DNA of 64,000 bases from Dyadobacter linearis (GTDB lineage: Bacteria; Bacteroidota; Bacteroidia; Cytophagales; Spirosomataceae), in the NCBI RefSeq assembly GCF_907165045.1, contig NZ_CAJRAU010000003.1:620001-684000 (forward strand). The letters run 5' to 3'. Shown piece after piece: positions 45,901 to 55,300 of this stretch; position 1 is the first letter of the stretch; each line of letters begins with the position of its first letter. The position numbers were made by a program, and so were the translations under genes. Under the pieces are notes generated by a model. That model had not been told where the DNA came from, did not search any database, and was given only the letters and a program-made list of their open reading frames with translations.

Positions 45901-46543
45901 TTGAAAACCCGTGACAAACGTGCAGCCAGCCGTCGTAGCCACGCATGAGGTTATTCACCATTCCATGCGTGTCTTTGTGACCAAACGGACCCAGTAATAC
46001 CTTTTTACTGTCTGCTTTCCCGTCATTGTTTTCGTCTTTGAAATAATACAAATTGGGAATGCTGTAAGCAATAGCACCGTCGGCTACGGGCATAATGCCG
46101 ATGGGGATATTCAGGTTATTGTCAAAATTGGTAAAGGTATCTGCCTTTCCGTCGCCGTTTTTGTCTTCCAGAATCGTGATGCGATCTTTTCCGTCGCTCT
46201 GCCCGGCAGCAACAGGATATTCGGAACTTTGCGTAACCCAAAGCCGGCCCCGGTCGTCGAATTCCATATTAATAGGCTTGGTAATATCGGGCTCGGACGC
46301 AAAAAGGGTTATTTCAAACCCAGGCGGCAGCACGAAACTTTTACGTTCCTCTTCCGGCGTCTGGAATTTGGTAGTACGAATATGCTCGGCAAAAAGCTCC
46401 GGAGAAGGTTGTCCGTTTTGGGAAATTTTGGCGCTTGGGCCAGACTTGCTTTTGGGGGTGCTGCAACTTTGCGCGTACAAAATAAGTACTGCGGATAAAA
46501 CAATAGTGCTGCCAAGCCGGGACTTCTTGAATCGATCATTCAT
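42959..46543 (-). CDS. PVC-type dehydrogenase/HEAT/cytochrome c lipoprotein
   Basis: An 1194-residue exported protein with a lipobox-like AQSC (Cys about 27). Order of parts: a glucose/sorbosone-dehydrogenase-like propeller (about 70-430; 'PINMEFDDRGRLWVTQSSEYP', 'GLVYYTGTQFPEQYRN', 'GPDGAIYIADFYNRIIGHYE'), HEAT-like helical repeats (about 440-660), a beta region and further HEAT repeats, and a C-terminal cytochrome c domain with the haem motif C-S-A-C-H (about 1080) and 'GPQLDGIGNWG'. It should oxidise a sugar or alcohol in the periplasm and pass electrons to haem, but substrate and cofactor are unknown. It heads the metabolic end of the minus-strand locus. Confidence 0.83.
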   Translation of the reverse strand: MNDRFKKSRLGSTIVLSAVLILYAQSCSTPKSKSGPSAKISQNGQPSPELFAEHIRTTKFQTPEEERKSFVLPPGFEITLFASEPDITKPINMEFDDRGRLWVTQSSEYPVAAGQSDGKDRITILEDKNGDGKADTFTNFDNNLNIPIGIMPVADGAIAYSIPNLYYFKDENNDGKADSKKVLLGPFGHKDTHGMVNNLMRGYDGWLHVCHGFSNTSHVAGADGDTIKMTSGNTFRVKLDGSRVEQTTFGRVNPFGYAYDEKGYLYSVDCHTKPITQLIAGGEYPHFGKKAPAGLGFAPAMMDYDLGSTALAGLVYYTGTQFPEQYRNSFYTGDVVTCRIDRNKITYKGSTPVSKKEEPLLVSKDPWFRPVDVKLGPDGAIYIADFYNRIIGHYEVALNHPGRDRLSGRIWKITYKGSEPHQDMKVTDWSNATLDQLMEGLKHPQLNTRLKVADRIVDTWGEQAMKPLEKLIYASEKATDKTAAVHALWALNRLNILNPELLIDALKSSDANLRVHALRIVEEDLGGFDVINALVVNALRSDTDPSVRRVAAEVLGKFPRIDNLPLLLALYDQTDAEDTHLKYTAMLAIRDNLKDNRIVWRIPGMKWTDKQAGLLTRAMLDVPSSEAAAFVLDYTLTHDLPTDDLIKNLEYIARYVSPYQLEKAIDLINKRFANDPESQLSLYNTIQAGVKQSGLAPGEKMEAWGTSLATKFLGGISENAETWKSKPVLKTAEPGNPWVVTEQFLTDITPAFRIILSEKNGYIPTAALYSVPFKLPATLKMNVFDNDIHNLPDKKGLSRNAVRVRLAGSGKVISEYRLNQKETSQWKDLIKNTTFDLSTYAGQMGYIEAVDSSQTGSIGFGKLEPAVLEIPAKAPGIISDQRVAAADIAGEFRLKSLEPKLQEMLKAKWLDYPVRSAAANALMNIDPKANVNVLAQVFDDPAELPVLREKLAASMGQAPSVSIYEMLKKQLAGGARNLQVAIATVLANTSQGIDYLLSAFKEEAASPDIANEIPVKERLDLNANAGQREQMQKFLAAGANEREERQKLIDTRIANFKPSTGLTDAGKAIFVQNCSACHQVLGQGGMVGPQLDGIGNWGHKALTQKILDPNRNITEAFRTYNITLKNDQTLTGLYRRTEGETMVFADMTGKEFAVAKNDMKEYRASKYTLMPDQFRNIIPEKDFYALMDYLLSVK

Positions 46544-46599
46544 TCCGGAATGCTGTTTTGAAGGTTGAGTTTAGGATAAAGGGCATTGAGTCGAAAAAA

Positions 46600-46704
46600 T
46601 TACCCCCAACCCCCTAAAGGGGGCTTTTCATTTTCTATTAAGCCCCTTTAGGGTGTTGGGGGTAATTATCGAGTAAAGCCCCCTTTTAGGGGGTTAGGGG
46701 GTAG
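46600..46704. repeat. Three copies of a CCCCTAAAGGGG-type palindromic repeat
   Basis: Copies at 46600-46628, 46640-46665 (inverted, near-perfect complement of the first) and 46675-46704. The core is TACCCCCAACCCCCTAAAGG and onward into GGGCTT. The first two form a long hairpin. Such repeats are frequent between genes in Bacteroidota; related but decayed copies flank the next intergenic gap at 48503-48523 and 48626-48652. Confidence 0.75.
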
Positions 46705-46708
46705 AGAA

Positions 46709-48484
46709 CTAAGGCTGATAAATGTAATTAGCCCTGCCCGACGGAGCTGCGTCGCCATTTATCCAGAAATCCATTACATTGCCTTGTTCCTGCATATTAT
46801 CGCTCCATTTGAACTCAAAAGCCGGCTCGCCAGTGATACCGAGCATCGATTTCGGGACTTTAATCTCCATTTTGTTTTTACTGACAACAAAATCGACTTC
46901 ACCTGCTTTTGTCCAGTTCCAGGCTGCGTCCGTTTTCTCTACAATTGCTTTTTTATCGGGATTAATGCGATTGATCACAACATCATATCCCTCCCAGCCC
47001 GTGTTTTTGTCTTTATCAATATTAATAAAAAGCCGCATCCAGCCGGGATCCTCTTTGGGAGAAAGCGGCTGCGCGGTTTCCACATAGAAATACACAAACT
47101 CCTGATCACGAGCTACCTTCGAAAGCACAATGTCATTCCGGCCGGTTGTATTTTTATAAACTAAACTTCCCCACCCCGGACTATCCCGGTGAATCGTATT
47201 GCCTTTGTGCGCAGTAAATGAAGGGGTTACTTTATCCCACTCGGTAAACTTCCCGTCTATCGCCACGGTAACATTTGCGGAAACCGGCTCACGAGCAGGT
47301 AAGCCTTTGAATTTCCTGATATTCGCTACCATTTGGTAATAGTAATTATCTCCGTGCCCGCCTTTCATCGGCTCAATATCGCGGCTGCCTTCCTGGTCGA
47401 ATTCGTCTGGGAATGCGTTTGTTTGCTCCTGCCATACATCGTACCGGCCCGCGATCCATTCATTCCAGCCGGTAATGAATATCAGCTCGGGATTGATTTC
47501 CAGCGCCTTGTCAAACTGTTCCTGGAAATTAAAACCGTAATTCACCGCGTCGCGTGTCGTGATCTGCCCGTTTGTATGCGTATAACTTCTTCCGAAAGAG
47601 CCGGTTGCATTCAATGCGGTCAGGCCGCGTGCTTTGGTCCAGTTTTGCGCTACACCCACCGTCGCCTGCTCGAAGGTCCCGTCTGCATTTTTCTTATATC
47701 CGTGCTGCGGAAATATTTCAAGCCAGCCCCAGTGATCTGCTTTTTCAGGACCTTTATTATACACAGGCTGACCAGGACGGAATGTAAAAAACTCGCGCAA
47801 TTCCTTTTCAAGCGCAGGTTCCGCGGTTTTTCCTTTAATAGTTTCTGTAAATTCAGGGGAAGCCATAATGAAAGGCTTTCCCTTCCACATAAACCAGAGG
47901 TCTTTGTATTTTTCGGGTTTGTAAAGATCTGTGTAAATTTCCCTGATGATCTCTTTTCCGCCGTCGGTTGTCCAAAAGGGCAGCATAAAGCATATTTGCG
48001 GCGTTTTGACTCCGTCTTTTCGCGCCTGCGTGAATACCTCGCAGAGCTTCATGTAGGATTCTTTCCAGGTCAGGTTTCCATTGGTACAATCAAAAATGAT
48101 CATATCCACACCTGCGTCGGCGAGCATTTCTGCATGTTTGCGCAGCAGCCACGCGTCGGTATCCACATAATACCCAAAAAGCGGCTCCGCCCAAAACCAC
48201 GGACTTTTTCGCTTCGGCCAGATCGGATCGTTGTAGTCGTGGATCGCTTTCGGGTTGCGCGAGAGGTATTCAGTTACATTCAATGCAGGGTTGTTCTTCG
48301 CCTGCTGCGTGTGCCAGGTCCAGTAAAACAGCCCCACAAACTTTTCCTTCTTAAAATCGCCCGCTTCCTTCTGGTCAGGCAGCCTCCGCCCGACGGCGTC
48401 AGTAGCGGTAACCAGCGGACTATAATTTTGTGCGAATGCAGATGATGCAAGAAGTAATAACAGGACTTGGAGTTTGATTTTCAT
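46709..48484 (-). CDS. Secreted GH71/99-like protein with CBM9-like C-terminal domain
   Basis: A 591-residue protein starting at the ATG at 48484 with a signal peptide (ends SAFAQ, about 19). The catalytic-type barrel shows 'KFVGLFYWTWHTQ', 'WAEPLFGYYVDTDAWLLRKHAEMLADAGVDMIIFDCTN', and 'ELIFITGWNEWIAGRYD', features of the GH71/99-like group (endo-mannanase/glucanase relatives). The last ~180 residues resemble a family 9 carbohydrate-binding or DOMON-like beta sandwich ('TEWDKVTPSF', 'VYFYVETAQPL', 'WMRLFINIDKDKNTGW'). A paralogue is encoded next door; both end with 'EFKWSDNMQE...NGDAAP'. Likely cleaves a glycan taken up by the SusCD system; activity unknown. Confidence 0.75.
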   Translation of the reverse strand: MKIKLQVLLLLLASSAFAQNYSPLVTATDAVGRRLPDQKEAGDFKKEKFVGLFYWTWHTQQAKNNPALNVTEYLSRNPKAIHDYNDPIWPKRKSPWFWAEPLFGYYVDTDAWLLRKHAEMLADAGVDMIIFDCTNGNLTWKESYMKLCEVFTQARKDGVKTPQICFMLPFWTTDGGKEIIREIYTDLYKPEKYKDLWFMWKGKPFIMASPEFTETIKGKTAEPALEKELREFFTFRPGQPVYNKGPEKADHWGWLEIFPQHGYKKNADGTFEQATVGVAQNWTKARGLTALNATGSFGRSYTHTNGQITTRDAVNYGFNFQEQFDKALEINPELIFITGWNEWIAGRYDVWQEQTNAFPDEFDQEGSRDIEPMKGGHGDNYYYQMVANIRKFKGLPAREPVSANVTVAIDGKFTEWDKVTPSFTAHKGNTIHRDSPGWGSLVYKNTTGRNDIVLSKVARDQEFVYFYVETAQPLSPKEDPGWMRLFINIDKDKNTGWEGYDVVINRINPDKKAIVEKTDAAWNWTKAGEVDFVVSKNKMEIKVPKSMLGITGEPAFEFKWSDNMQEQGNVMDFWINGDAAPSGRANYIYQP

Positions 48485-48655
48485 AGGGTTAGGATAAGCT
48501 GGTTTTACCCCCAAACCCCCTGGGACGGGCTACCTGTGCTTACTTGCATAGGGAAAGCACACCTGGGCCGGGAGTGGGATTCAGATTAATTATTAAGAAT
48601 ACATCCGAGGCACTTTTAGAGAAATAGCCCCCTCTAAGGGGGTTGGGGATAGATT

Positions 48656-48741
48656 CCGTCGGCTGAAGCCGGCGGGTATTGATTGATTTCAAAAAAAGAT
48701 CAATCACATCAGCATCAATTGCCGTCGGCTTCAGCCGACGG
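48656..48741. repeat. REP-like pair of palindromes
   Basis: Two copies of a 20-base palindrome: CCGTCGGCTGAAGCCGGCGG (48656-48675, one mismatch) and CCGTCGGCTTCAGCCGACGG (48722-48741, perfect 9-bp arms). The 46 bases between them hold a second inverted pair TTGATTGAT/ATCAATCA. The arrangement resembles BIME-type REP doublets mobilised by RAYT transposases; no such transposase is in the window. It fills the 299-bp gap between the two GH71/99-like genes together with decayed CCCCC/GGGGG repeats. Confidence 0.72.
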
Positions 48742-48783
48742 GACATTGATTAGATTGATAGAATGATCTATTAATTGATCAGA

Positions 48784-50505
48784 TTATTGGCTGATGATAA
48801 AATTGAATCTCCCGCCGGGGGCCGCGTCGCCGTTTACATACCAGTCGAGCGGGTTGTCGTCTTCCTGCATGTTATCCGACCATTTGAATTCCATATTCAG
48901 CGGGGATTTCAGATTAGTTAAAAAGGATTTAGGAATAGTTACCATCATTTGATTACCGCTCGTCTGGTAAGTCACTTTCTTCACATCGTGCCAATTTCCG
49001 GCTTTGTACTGTTGCAAAGTATTCCCCGAAACAATGCGGTAATCGTAACCCTTCCAGCCAGTGGCTGCTTTTCGGTCAATATCGAGGTAGAGGCGCATCC
49101 AGTTGTCACCGGAGTTGGGCGTGATCTCAGCTACCGTTTTTACGTAGAAATAAAGGTTCTTTTCATCTGTCGCCACCTTCATTTCATCAAAATCATTTCT
49201 GCCTGTTTTATTCACATAAACCATCGCGGGCTCCGTTTGGGCGCCTGGATGATTGCGCGCCTGGGTATCGCCGGTGTAGTCTTTGTAAACCGTCTCTAAG
49301 CCTTTCCAGTCATCAAAATTCCTGACACTTTTTTCAGTACCTAACACAGGATTTGCCTCCACACCTTTGTATCTGCGCACATTCGCGACCAGCTGCATAT
49401 AATAATGATCTTTCAGACCAGCGGTAAGCGAAGGTTCGATATCCCGGCTATATTCCGGACTGGCCTGATCGCAAAACCACGAATGTTCAGGATTGTTGTC
49501 GTGGCTCGGAAATTTGCCCGCAATCCACTCATTCCAGCCAGTCACATATACAAATGGCGTGTTTTGTTTGATCGCGAAATCCCATTGCTCCTGTACATTA
49601 TAACCATAAGCAATATCCTTTTTCGGATCTCCGGGAGAACCGTTCCGGTAGCTTCTGCCCCAATTGTCTTTGTTGCCGTAGAATGCAGAGCCACCCATTC
49701 CGGCAGTCGGGTTGGGGTGCTGCGCGACTGATACGTTGATAATTTCCGCCTCGCCAGCATTGTTATAATGTACTTTTTGAGGTCTGGTAAATGATATCCA
49801 CGGCCAGCCGTTCGATTTCTGTGCTTCGGTCGGCCACTGCGATTCGCGGAATGTGAAGAATGATTTGAAATTTTTACCCTCGGCTTCTTTGCTGATCCCG
49901 ATGATCAGCGGCTTCCCGTCGAGCATGTACCAGCAGTCGGGGTGGCGGTAGGGAGCTCCTTCCTTGTAAAAGAGATCATACGCTTCCTGCATCGTTTCGC
50001 CGGAGAGGGTATTGGTATAAAAAACAATTTTCGGCGCCTTTCTTCCCTGAGCACGAACCGCGTCCATTGCTTTCATCAATGCATCGGCCTGCTTGGCATA
50101 AGTAAGTCGGTTTGTAGCATCCATCACCAGAAAATCGACTCCTGCGTCTGTCAAAAGCTGGACACTCCGCAAATGCACCCAGTAATCATCACCTTTGTAA
50201 TATCCATAAATAGGCTGTCCCCAGTAATACATGCCGGTCCCGTTTTTCGGGTCGCCGCCCCAGTCGGGGTGATCGAAATCTTCCAGTACAGCCGGATTTT
50301 TTGAAACAATCTCATTCAAATCCCAATGCCGGGCCGGCGCTACATCGTGCCACAGAAAGTAAAACATACCTACCTGCCGGTTGCTTTTGGGATCGCCGAC
50401 CGTGTTGTTCTGCGGGATCGTGCGGCCGAGATCATCGGTACCGGCCAGCGGCTGCGCCAGGACTTTCGCCCCGGCCAGCATCAATACTAAAATCGCTTTT
50501 TTCAT
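48784..50505 (-). CDS. Secreted GH71/99-like protein with CBM9-like C-terminal domain (paralogue)
   Basis: A 573-residue protein starting at the ATG at 50505, with signal peptide (ends KVLAQ, about 18). It matches its neighbour along its full length: 'QVGMFYFLWHDV', 'YYWGQPIYGYYKGDDYWVHLRSVQLLTDAGVDFLVMDATN', 'FVYVTGWNEWIAGKFP', and the terminal 'EFKWSDNMQEDDNPLDWYVNGDAAP'. The two share the fold but have diverged strongly, so they probably act on different linkages (inference). It lies 62 bp after SusD2, within the same transcription unit. Confidence 0.75.
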   Translation of the reverse strand: MKKAILVLMLAGAKVLAQPLAGTDDLGRTIPQNNTVGDPKSNRQVGMFYFLWHDVAPARHWDLNEIVSKNPAVLEDFDHPDWGGDPKNGTGMYYWGQPIYGYYKGDDYWVHLRSVQLLTDAGVDFLVMDATNRLTYAKQADALMKAMDAVRAQGRKAPKIVFYTNTLSGETMQEAYDLFYKEGAPYRHPDCWYMLDGKPLIIGISKEAEGKNFKSFFTFRESQWPTEAQKSNGWPWISFTRPQKVHYNNAGEAEIINVSVAQHPNPTAGMGGSAFYGNKDNWGRSYRNGSPGDPKKDIAYGYNVQEQWDFAIKQNTPFVYVTGWNEWIAGKFPSHDNNPEHSWFCDQASPEYSRDIEPSLTAGLKDHYYMQLVANVRRYKGVEANPVLGTEKSVRNFDDWKGLETVYKDYTGDTQARNHPGAQTEPAMVYVNKTGRNDFDEMKVATDEKNLYFYVKTVAEITPNSGDNWMRLYLDIDRKAATGWKGYDYRIVSGNTLQQYKAGNWHDVKKVTYQTSGNQMMVTIPKSFLTNLKSPLNMEFKWSDNMQEDDNPLDWYVNGDAAPGGRFNFIISQ

Positions 50506-50567
50506 TTTTATGGGTTTAGTGCAACCGGCATTGATATAGTCGATCAACGCCGGGTATTCATTGCTGG

Positions 50568-52337
50568 TTAATCCAGCCAGCCCGGGTTCTGCCAGTCGAC
50601 GCCGGACAGACCGATTATTTTGTCAACTTCCTGCTGATCAATTGGGTACATCAGGTATTTATCAGAAAATGCATTGCGATTGGTGAATTTGAACCTGCGG
50701 TAAACAAGGTTGGTACCGCTTCTTGTGATCCGCATTCCGGTCACAAATCGGTCTGTTTCGGCCAGTATCTTCCAGCGGCGCACGTCGAAAAAGCGGTGTT
50801 CTTCAAATGCAAGTTCGACGCGGCGCTCGTTTCTGTATTTTTTGTCAAAAGCATCCTTCGTCAGTCCGGCCGGAAAACCAGGCATTCCTGCCCGTGTCCG
50901 CACCACATTCACTGCCTGGCGTGCCGACATACTTTGCGTACCGACATTCACCGCCGCTTCCGGCCCCACCGATTGGTTGGCCGCTTCCGCAAAGTTGAGG
51001 TACAGTTCAGCAAGCCTGAAAAGGCGTATCGCCCCGTCAGCATCATTGTTCTGCCCGGATCTGTAATTATTGAATTTCCGCAGATAATAGCCCGTGCGCG
51101 TATGCTTGCGGTTGATATCAGAGATTTCCTCTGCGCCGCCCACAAAAGTCTCTACCTTTTTACCAGCCGGCTGATCCAGGTTTCTGACAGCGCCGTTGTA
51201 GTAAATTGAGGCATAAAAACGCGGGTCGCGACCTGTGTAAGGGTCCGTTTCCTTGTAACCCGAAGCCGCATTGATGATCGGTGTTGTGCGGTTGGCATCG
51301 GAATATCCGGTTACGGGCGCTTGTCCGTTCGCCATTTCATAACTATCGACCAGGTCTTGCGTCGGGCATGGGCCTGTTCTTTCCATACCGGGGTTCGTTG
51401 GCATACCTGCGTAGCGCCAAACCTGCATGGCGTCACCTGCGTGGTAAATGGTCTCCTTGTCGGTCGCGCGCTGATCGTTTGAGCTCGTGAAGAAATACAG
51501 TGCGTAAGGATTTTGCGCAATGTTTGCAGCCGGTTTTTCGTCAAAAAGGCGGTATCCGTTCGCCAGACATTGCCCCAAAGCTTCTGCTGTAATGGTAGTA
51601 GCCGTTTGCCAGGTGTAAGTTCCGTCTGTCCAGAGCGGGCTCGCTGCGTAGGTCACAGCCTGCGATTTGATCGCATACGCAACCGCTCTCGTCATGATAC
51701 CATATTGATTATCAAAAACATCCCAGGACAAACCCTCCCTCGTGGCCGGGTAAGACAATGCTTTATCACAATCAGCCAGGATAAATGTGACTACCTCTGC
51801 GAAAGTCGCCCTTTTATCCTGCGAAAAATCGTGATCGATGGCCAGCGGCTTGTCGAAAATAGGTACTCCGCCGTAGCGTTTGATCAGTTGCAGATAGTAC
51901 AATGCGCGCAAAGTGTGCGCCTGGGCAGTCCAGGAATTCTTTTCGCCTTCGCTGGCGTAAACGGTCGCAGTTTTGATATTTTCAATAAAAACATTGCATT
52001 TCCTGATTCCCTCATAAAGCTTTCCCCAAGGACTTCCATCCGCAGAATTGCCTGGATAAGTGAGTGAAGTTACATTCCCGCCGTACCACACAATATATCT
52101 CGATCCCGGCGTGATATCGTCGGCATCCTGCGCTTCGTCGGTGAACGAAGCCCGGTCCATATAAGGTTTTGGAGTGAAACCGTAGCAGGAGTTGAGGTAC
52201 CCTCTTGTCCGGTTATAGTCACTGAAAACCTGGTCCATTGTAATGCGGCCGTCGGTAGGCAGGTCCAGCTTTTCGTTGCACGAAACCAGCATGGTCACCA
52301 CGGACATTGTTAGCAGAAGTATTTTATATTTTTTCAT
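50568..52337 (-). CDS. SusD/RagB-family surface glycan-binding lipoprotein (second pair)
   Basis: A 589-residue lipoprotein (lipobox MLVSC, Cys20) with the SusD fold: 'TDGRITMDQVFSDYNRTRGYLNSCY' at the N-terminus, tetratricopeptide-like helices ('WTAQAHTLRALYYLQLIKRYGGVPI'), and the C-terminal 'ELYLNFAEAANQS', 'AVNVVRTRAGMP' and 'RNERRVELAFEEHRFFDVRRWK' blocks. It works as the lid of the SusC transporter encoded just upstream (18-bp gap). The ligand cannot be predicted. Confidence 0.93.
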   Translation of the reverse strand: MKKYKILLLTMSVVTMLVSCNEKLDLPTDGRITMDQVFSDYNRTRGYLNSCYGFTPKPYMDRASFTDEAQDADDITPGSRYIVWYGGNVTSLTYPGNSADGSPWGKLYEGIRKCNVFIENIKTATVYASEGEKNSWTAQAHTLRALYYLQLIKRYGGVPIFDKPLAIDHDFSQDKRATFAEVVTFILADCDKALSYPATREGLSWDVFDNQYGIMTRAVAYAIKSQAVTYAASPLWTDGTYTWQTATTITAEALGQCLANGYRLFDEKPAANIAQNPYALYFFTSSNDQRATDKETIYHAGDAMQVWRYAGMPTNPGMERTGPCPTQDLVDSYEMANGQAPVTGYSDANRTTPIINAASGYKETDPYTGRDPRFYASIYYNGAVRNLDQPAGKKVETFVGGAEEISDINRKHTRTGYYLRKFNNYRSGQNNDADGAIRLFRLAELYLNFAEAANQSVGPEAAVNVGTQSMSARQAVNVVRTRAGMPGFPAGLTKDAFDKKYRNERRVELAFEEHRFFDVRRWKILAETDRFVTGMRITRSGTNLVYRRFKFTNRNAFSDKYLMYPIDQQEVDKIIGLSGVDWQNPGWLD

Positions 52338-52355
52338 CTCAATAAATGGATTGAC

Positions 52356-55300
52356 TTAGAAAATGACGCTGATACCTGCATTGAACACGCGGTAAACTGG
52401 GAAACCTGCAAAGCCGCCGCCTTCGGGCCCGAAATCCTTGGACCTCATTTTATCCCAGGTAATCAGGTTTTGGCCGCTCACCAGGATCCGGATTTTATCC
52501 GCCATAATGGCACGGGATAAAGTGGCAGGCAGATTATAGCCGATCTCCACATTTTTAAGGCGCAGGTAAGAGCGGTTGTTCACGTAGTAATCGCTGGATT
52601 CGTGATTCACACTTTTACCAAGAGATAAAGCGGGGGAAGTGATTTCCTGACCACTCGCATATCTTTCCGGGGTCCAGGCATTGCGGTGCAGAGAGCCGAA
52701 TACACCATCAAAATCAGTTTCCCACAATCCGAAAGAGCTTCCCGTTTCGATGCTTGAATAATCACCTACACCCTGGAAGAGAAAGCTCAGGTCAAAGTTT
52801 TTATAGGTAAGTCCTGCCGAAAGTGAATAGATCGTGCTGGGCAGCATTCCCGTTCCGATCGGCGCTTTGTCCCTTTCATCGATTTTTGAATCTCCATTCA
52901 AATCCTGGTATTTCAAATCGCCTAGGCGGGGTGTTCCAAAACCATATTCTAAATTGCTCTGGTCAATTTCTGTTTGGGAGTTAAAAAAACCATTTCCGTT
53001 GCTGTAATCAACCAGGTAACCGAACTTTTGACCAAAAGAATAACCTTCCTGCCATTTCCGGTAGGCGTAATCCGCTGTTTTCAGCGCCTCGTTCTGGTTG
53101 ATAATCTTGTTCTTAGCATAGCTTAATATCAGATTTCCGAAAACAGAAAAGTCGCGGCTCAATGCTTTGTGGTAGCCAAGATTGATATCTGCACCTTTAT
53201 TTTCAAAACTACCCGAGTTCAGTTTAGGGTAATTCACAAGCTGCACACCCTGGTAAAGCGGAATGGTCGAAAGCGCGCTGACGATCATATTGTCCATCTT
53301 TTCCTGGAATACATCCACCGACAGGTTAAATGCATTCAAAAATCCGAGGTCGATGCCAAAGTTCTGCTTTTTAGAGACTTCCGCGGCAATGTTTGGGTTA
53401 CCCACCTGGCCTTCGTTCACCACATATTGCAGCGAACCGATCGGGCCGCCACCTGCTACAGTTACATTATCCAGGTAAGCATACCTCGCAAGTCCGCTCT
53501 CATCGTTGGCGGTTTTACCATAGGATGCGCGCAGTTTCAGGTAGGTCAAAAATGTATTGTCTTTCAAAAAGGCTTCATTTGAAATCACCCACGCAGCCGA
53601 AATAGCGGGCGTAGTTGTGTAGCGCACACTTCTTGCATATTGTTCTGATCCTGAATATCCCAGGTCCAATTTCAGCAGGTACCTGTTATCAAAACCATAG
53701 TTGACCTCAAACCCTGAACTCACCCTATTGTAAGGTAACATGCGCGCAGAGTCGTTTTCAGCTCTTGTCAAATTCTGATAGAACATATATGCCATTGCGC
53801 CCACCCGGTGTCTTCCAAAGTCACGCTGGTAGTTCATCGCCACATTGTAGGTCAGGTGGTAGTAATATGAATGCCCTTTTGAATAGCCGAGCGGCGTATT
53901 ATTTTGTGCGCCTTTTTTAATATAACCTCCTCCCAGAGAATCACTTGCCTGTACCCAGCGCTCGTAATCCTGCCGCGTTGCCAGGCTTCCAACCGAATTA
54001 GTCTGGTAAGCCAGTTTGCCTGTCAGGTTTAAACCTTTTGTAAGAAATCCCATATCCAGGTCGAGGCCGAACTGCGAGGTGATATTCGTAACCGTGTGGC
54101 GCACGTAGCCGGTACGATTGAGCATTCCATAAGTCGGCGACTCCACGCGCTCGGTTGTAATAACCTGGCCGCCTTCGCTGATCACTTCTCCGGAAGCATC
54201 CACCACCGGCTGCGTCACAGGTCCGTACATGGTCGACGGGATCTGGAATATGCTTGAATACACTTCCGAATTGCCCACACCGGGTGTACGCTCTCTTTTC
54301 ACATTGCCGCTCAGGCGCACAAATGCTTTCAGATAGCGGTTCAGGTTCATATCAATATTGGAGCGGTAATTGACCCAGATATTGTTCGCATTCGAATTGT
54401 AATTGGTCTGGTCTGTTTTGAAATAACCACCCTGGTGCATAAAGTTGATGTTCGAGAAGAACTGCACTTTATCATTTCCTCCGGTCACATTGACGCTCGC
54501 GCGCTGCATGTTCGCCAAGTCTTTTACATAATGCTTATACCAGTTGTTATTCGGGTATTTCACAGGATCCTGACCTGAGCGATAACCTTCGATCTGCTGC
54601 GGAGTGAACAGGTAATTTGCGCCCAGCCCATCATTGAATGCGGCCTGGTTGCGCATTTCGGCATAATCTGCGGAGTTGTAGAAAGGCGGTTTCGTTGTCA
54701 CCTGCTGCACAGATTGGTCGAAACGCGTTTTGATTTGCAACGGTCCTTTTCTGCCCCTTTTTGTATTGATTACCAATAATCCATTTGCTCCCTGGATCCC
54801 GTAAAGCGCCTGGGTCGATGCGTCCCTTAATATGGTAATATTCTCAATTTCGTTGGCTGTAATGTATTCGAGCGTCTGGTTGCTATTGTAAGCGCAAATA
54901 ATACCGTCGATGATCACCAGCGGCCCGCCGTCCCTTCCGGCAGCTAAACCTCTGATATACAAATTGGTATTGGCTCTCGACAGCTCCGAAAACGTTTCCT
55001 GGGTAGTAAGTCCCGGCAACCGGCCTGCCAAAGTCTGCGTCAGGTTAGCAACCGGCGCTTTTTCCAGTTCTTCGCCTTTCACGGTCGCCACAGAGCCTGA
55101 TATGTCATTTCTGTATTGTGCTGTGTAACCCAGCTGGATCACTTCATCCTTTTTATGCGCGTCCCATTTAAGCCTTACTTCGAATTCCTGCTTGTCGGCC
55201 ACCGCCACTTTTTGGTTGGCATACCCGTAAAGTGAGAATACGATAGCCTCGCTGCCGTCGTCAATACTCATCGCAAACTCGCCTTTGCTATTGGTAGCGG

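Noticed and set aside
47333-48445. 370-codon plus-strand frame opposite a GH71/99-like gene
   Set aside because: Long only because of codon bias in the real minus-strand gene; composition is not protein-like and it has no signal or motif.
48503-48652. Possible CRISPR-like or IS remnant in the repeat-rich gap
   Set aside because: No regular spacing of identical repeats, no terminal repeats with target duplication and no transposase; only palindromic repeats are supported.
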